64,000 nt of DNA from Mangrovimonas spongiae. GTDB taxonomy: Bacteria > Bacteroidota > Bacteroidia > Flavobacteriales > Flavobacteriaceae. The notes below the pieces were generated by a model. It was given only the letters and a program-made list of their open reading frames with translations. It was not told where the DNA came from and did not search any database. The stretch covers positions 248,001 to 312,000 of the forward strand of contig NZ_RWBG01000004.1 in NCBI RefSeq assembly GCF_003944795.1, given 5' to 3'. The position numbers and the translations under genes were made by a program. Position 1 is the first letter of the stretch; each line of letters opens with the position of its first letter. Shown one piece after another: positions 61,922 to 64,000 of the stretch.

Positions 61922-64000
61922 ATGCCTAAAAATTCAAACTTAAAGTCTATATTAATTATTGGCTCTGGACCAATCATTATTGGTCAAGCGTGCGAATTCG
62001 ATTATTCTGGAACGCAAGCCTTACGTTCTTTGCGAGAAGATGGAATAGAAACCATTCTTATTAATTCCAATCCCGCAACTATCATGACCGATCCTTCCAT
62101 GGCCGATCATGTATATCTATTGCCACTAACAACAAAATCATTAGTAAAAATACTAAAAGACCACCCGCAAATAGATGCTGTTTTACCAACAATGGGAGGC
62201 CAAACAGCATTAAATTTATGTATAGAAGCCGATGAAAAAGGTATCTGGGAAGATTTTGGTGTAGAAATTATTGGTGTTGATATTGATGCTATTAACATTA
62301 CCGAAGATAGAGAACAGTTTAGAGATTTAATGACAAAAATTGGTGTGCCCATGGCACCTCAAGCAACAGCAACATCATTTTTAAAAGGAAAAGAAATCGC
62401 GCAAGATTTTGGCTTTCCTTTATGTATCCGTTCGTCATTTACCTTAGGAGGAGCAGGAGCGGCTATTGTTTATGATGAAGCCGATTTTGATGAATTATTA
62501 AGTCGTGGATTAGAAATTTCACCTATTCATGAGGTAATGATAGATAAAGCCCTACTTGGGTGGAAAGAGTATGAGCTTGAGCTATTAAGAGATGCTAACG
62601 ATAATGTGGTTATTATCTGTTCTATAGAAAACATGGACCCTATGGGGATTCATACAGGAGACTCTATAACCGTAGCACCAGCCATGACCTTAAGCGATAG
62701 AACGTTCCAAAAAATGCGTGATATGGCCATCCATATGATGCGTAGTATTGGCGATTTTGCAGGTGGATGTAACGTGCAGTTTGCTGTATCTCCAGATGAG
62801 AATGAAGATATTATTGCTATTGAAATTAACCCGCGTGTATCGCGTTCTTCAGCATTGGCAAGTAAAGCTACAGGATATCCAATTGCAAAAATAGCTGCAA
62901 AATTAGCGTTGGGGTATCATTTAGATGAACTAAGCAACCAAATAACAGGATCTACTTCGGCTTTATTTGAGCCAACATTAGATTATGTAATTGTAAAAAT
63001 ACCACGTTGGAATTTTGATAAATTTGAAGGTAGTGATAGAACATTAGGCCTTCAAATGAAAGCAGTAGGAGAGGTAATGGGTATAGGACGCTCGTTCCAA
63101 GAAGCCATACACAAAGCAACACAATCTTTAGAAATAAAGCGTAATGGTTTGGGTGCCGATGGAAAAGGGTACAAAAATTACGACCAAATTATAGACAAGC
63201 TTACAAACGCTAGTTGGGATCGTGTGTTTGTCATTTACGATGCCATCCAAATGGGAATTCCTTTAAGCCGTATTCACGAAATCACAAAAATAGACATGTG
63301 GTTCTTAAAACAATACGAAGAACTTTATGCTATAGAAAAAGAAATTTCAACTTATACGATTGATACGATAGATAAAGATTTATTACTTGAAGCCAAACAA
63401 AAAGGTTATGGAGACAGACAAATAGCTCACATGTTAGATTGTTTGGAAAGTCAAGTATATAATAAACGTGAAGAATTAGGCGTAAAACGTGTTTATAAAT
63501 TAGTAGATACTTGTGCTGCAGAGTTTAAAGCACAAACGCCATATTATTATTCAACGTTTGAAAATGACGTGGAAACAGCAAACGGGGAGCGTTTTGTGGA
63601 TAATGAAAGTGAAGTCACCGATAAGAAAAAAATTATTGTACTAGGGTCTGGACCAAATAGAATAGGACAAGGTATAGAGTTTGATTACTGTTGTGTACAT
63701 GGTATTTTAGCAGCATCGGAGTGTGGTTACGAAACCATAATGATTAACTGTAATCCAGAAACCGTTTCTACCGATTTTGATACGGCCGACAAACTGTATT
63801 TCGAGCCTGTGTTCTGGGAACATATCTACGATATTATTAAACACGAAAAACCAGAAGGTGTTATCGTACAGTTAGGTGGACAAACAGCTTTAAAACTAGC
63901 AGAAAAACTAGACCGCTATGGTATAAAAATATTAGGAACTAGTTACCAATCGTTAGATTTAGCAGAAGATCGTGGAAGCTTTTCTACATTGCTAAAAGAA
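61922..64000 (+). CDS. carB: Carbamoyl-phosphate synthase large subunit (3' end outside window)
   Basis: The 693 codons seen are about two thirds of the usual 950-1080. The first ATP-grasp half is complete: IIGSGPIIIGQACEFDYSGTQA, TMGGQTALNL, SFTLGGAGAAIVYDE, EINPRVSRSSALASKATGYPIA. The second half starts at IIVLGSGPNRIGQGIEFDYCCVHG, followed by NCNPETVSTDFDTADKLYFEP and QLGGQTALKLAEKL. The enzyme joins bicarbonate, ammonia and ATP to carbamoyl phosphate for pyrimidine and arginine synthesis. No carA is next to it upstream. Confidence 0.97.
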   Translation, partial: MPKNSNLKSILIIGSGPIIIGQACEFDYSGTQALRSLREDGIETILINSNPATIMTDPSMADHVYLLPLTTKSLVKILKDHPQIDAVLPTMGGQTALNLCIEADEKGIWEDFGVEIIGVDIDAINITEDREQFRDLMTKIGVPMAPQATATSFLKGKEIAQDFGFPLCIRSSFTLGGAGAAIVYDEADFDELLSRGLEISPIHEVMIDKALLGWKEYELELLRDANDNVVIICSIENMDPMGIHTGDSITVAPAMTLSDRTFQKMRDMAIHMMRSIGDFAGGCNVQFAVSPDENEDIIAIEINPRVSRSSALASKATGYPIAKIAAKLALGYHLDELSNQITGSTSALFEPTLDYVIVKIPRWNFDKFEGSDRTLGLQMKAVGEVMGIGRSFQEAIHKATQSLEIKRNGLGADGKGYKNYDQIIDKLTNASWDRVFVIYDAIQMGIPLSRIHEITKIDMWFLKQYEELYAIEKEISTYTIDTIDKDLLLEAKQKGYGDRQIAHMLDCLESQVYNKREELGVKRVYKLVDTCAAEFKAQTPYYYSTFENDVETANGERFVDNESEVTDKKKIIVLGSGPNRIGQGIEFDYCCVHGILAASECGYETIMINCNPETVSTDFDTADKLYFEPVFWEHIYDIIKHEKPEGVIVQLGGQTALKLAEKLDRYGIKILGTSYQSLDLAEDRGSFSTLLKE

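Overview
The window is AT-rich DNA from a member of the Bacteroidota, most probably a marine-type Flavobacteriaceae. The evidence is type IX secretion (T9SS) C-terminal sorting domains on five large or medium secreted proteins, promoters of the form TTTG-N19-TAnnTTTG (clearest before rpmH and rpmE2), a type B ribosomal protein L31, a DUF4199 protein, an alternative GlmU-like nucleotidyltransferase, and secreted proteins with signal peptides ending in xQAQ. No genus can be assigned from sequence reading alone.

Layout. 1-2.2 kb: the 5' part of a CcoI-type copper P-ATPase, divergent from a Crp/Fnr regulator. 2.2-8 kb: M1 aminopeptidase, bifunctional trehalose-6-P synthase/phosphatase, and a divergent GH15 hydrolase. 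8-14.4 kb: a fatty-acid beta-oxidation operon, marR-fadN-(S23 four-helix gene)-fadA-fadE, with the gene order of Bacillus fadNAE but interrupted by a small four-helix-bundle gene flanked by short inverted TATTGAG repeats. 14.9-19.1 kb: a CUB-like T9SS protein and fadD. 19.3-21.6 kb: tRNA-Pro(GGG), then three outer-membrane barrel genes, the first broken by two compensating homopolymer indels.

21.7-36 kb is the accessory heart of the window. It holds a pair of small T9SS-associated genes, a secreted metalloprotease with two beta-helix modules, and a 1987-residue protein with five beta-helix modules. Next to these lies a NarL-type two-component system whose sensor has no ATG/GTG/TTG start at the expected place. 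The two giant genes share a 22-bp palindrome at exactly the same distance from their start codons. A third copy lies beside the response regulator gene, and four near-identical terminator hairpins punctuate the block. I read this as a small regulon: sensor, regulator, two paralogous surface proteins and perhaps a small RNA.

36-64 kb is mostly housekeeping: purL, fructosamine kinase-like, a secreted endonuclease I, an RsmB-family methyltransferase, a BNR-repeat lipoprotein, an ECF sigma cluster, an MsbA-like ABC exporter, phosphoglucomutase, a polyprenyl-type glycosyltransferase, DUF4199, rpmE2, GlmU-like, a peptide-binding lipoprotein, mtaB, small lipoprotein and acetyltransferase genes, an alpha/beta hydrolase, a lytic transglycosylase, cls, a TPR-like membrane protein, rpmH and the 5' two thirds of carB.

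No CRISPR array, prophage, transposase, rRNA or origin was seen. All functional calls rest on motif recognition by eye; no database search was run.
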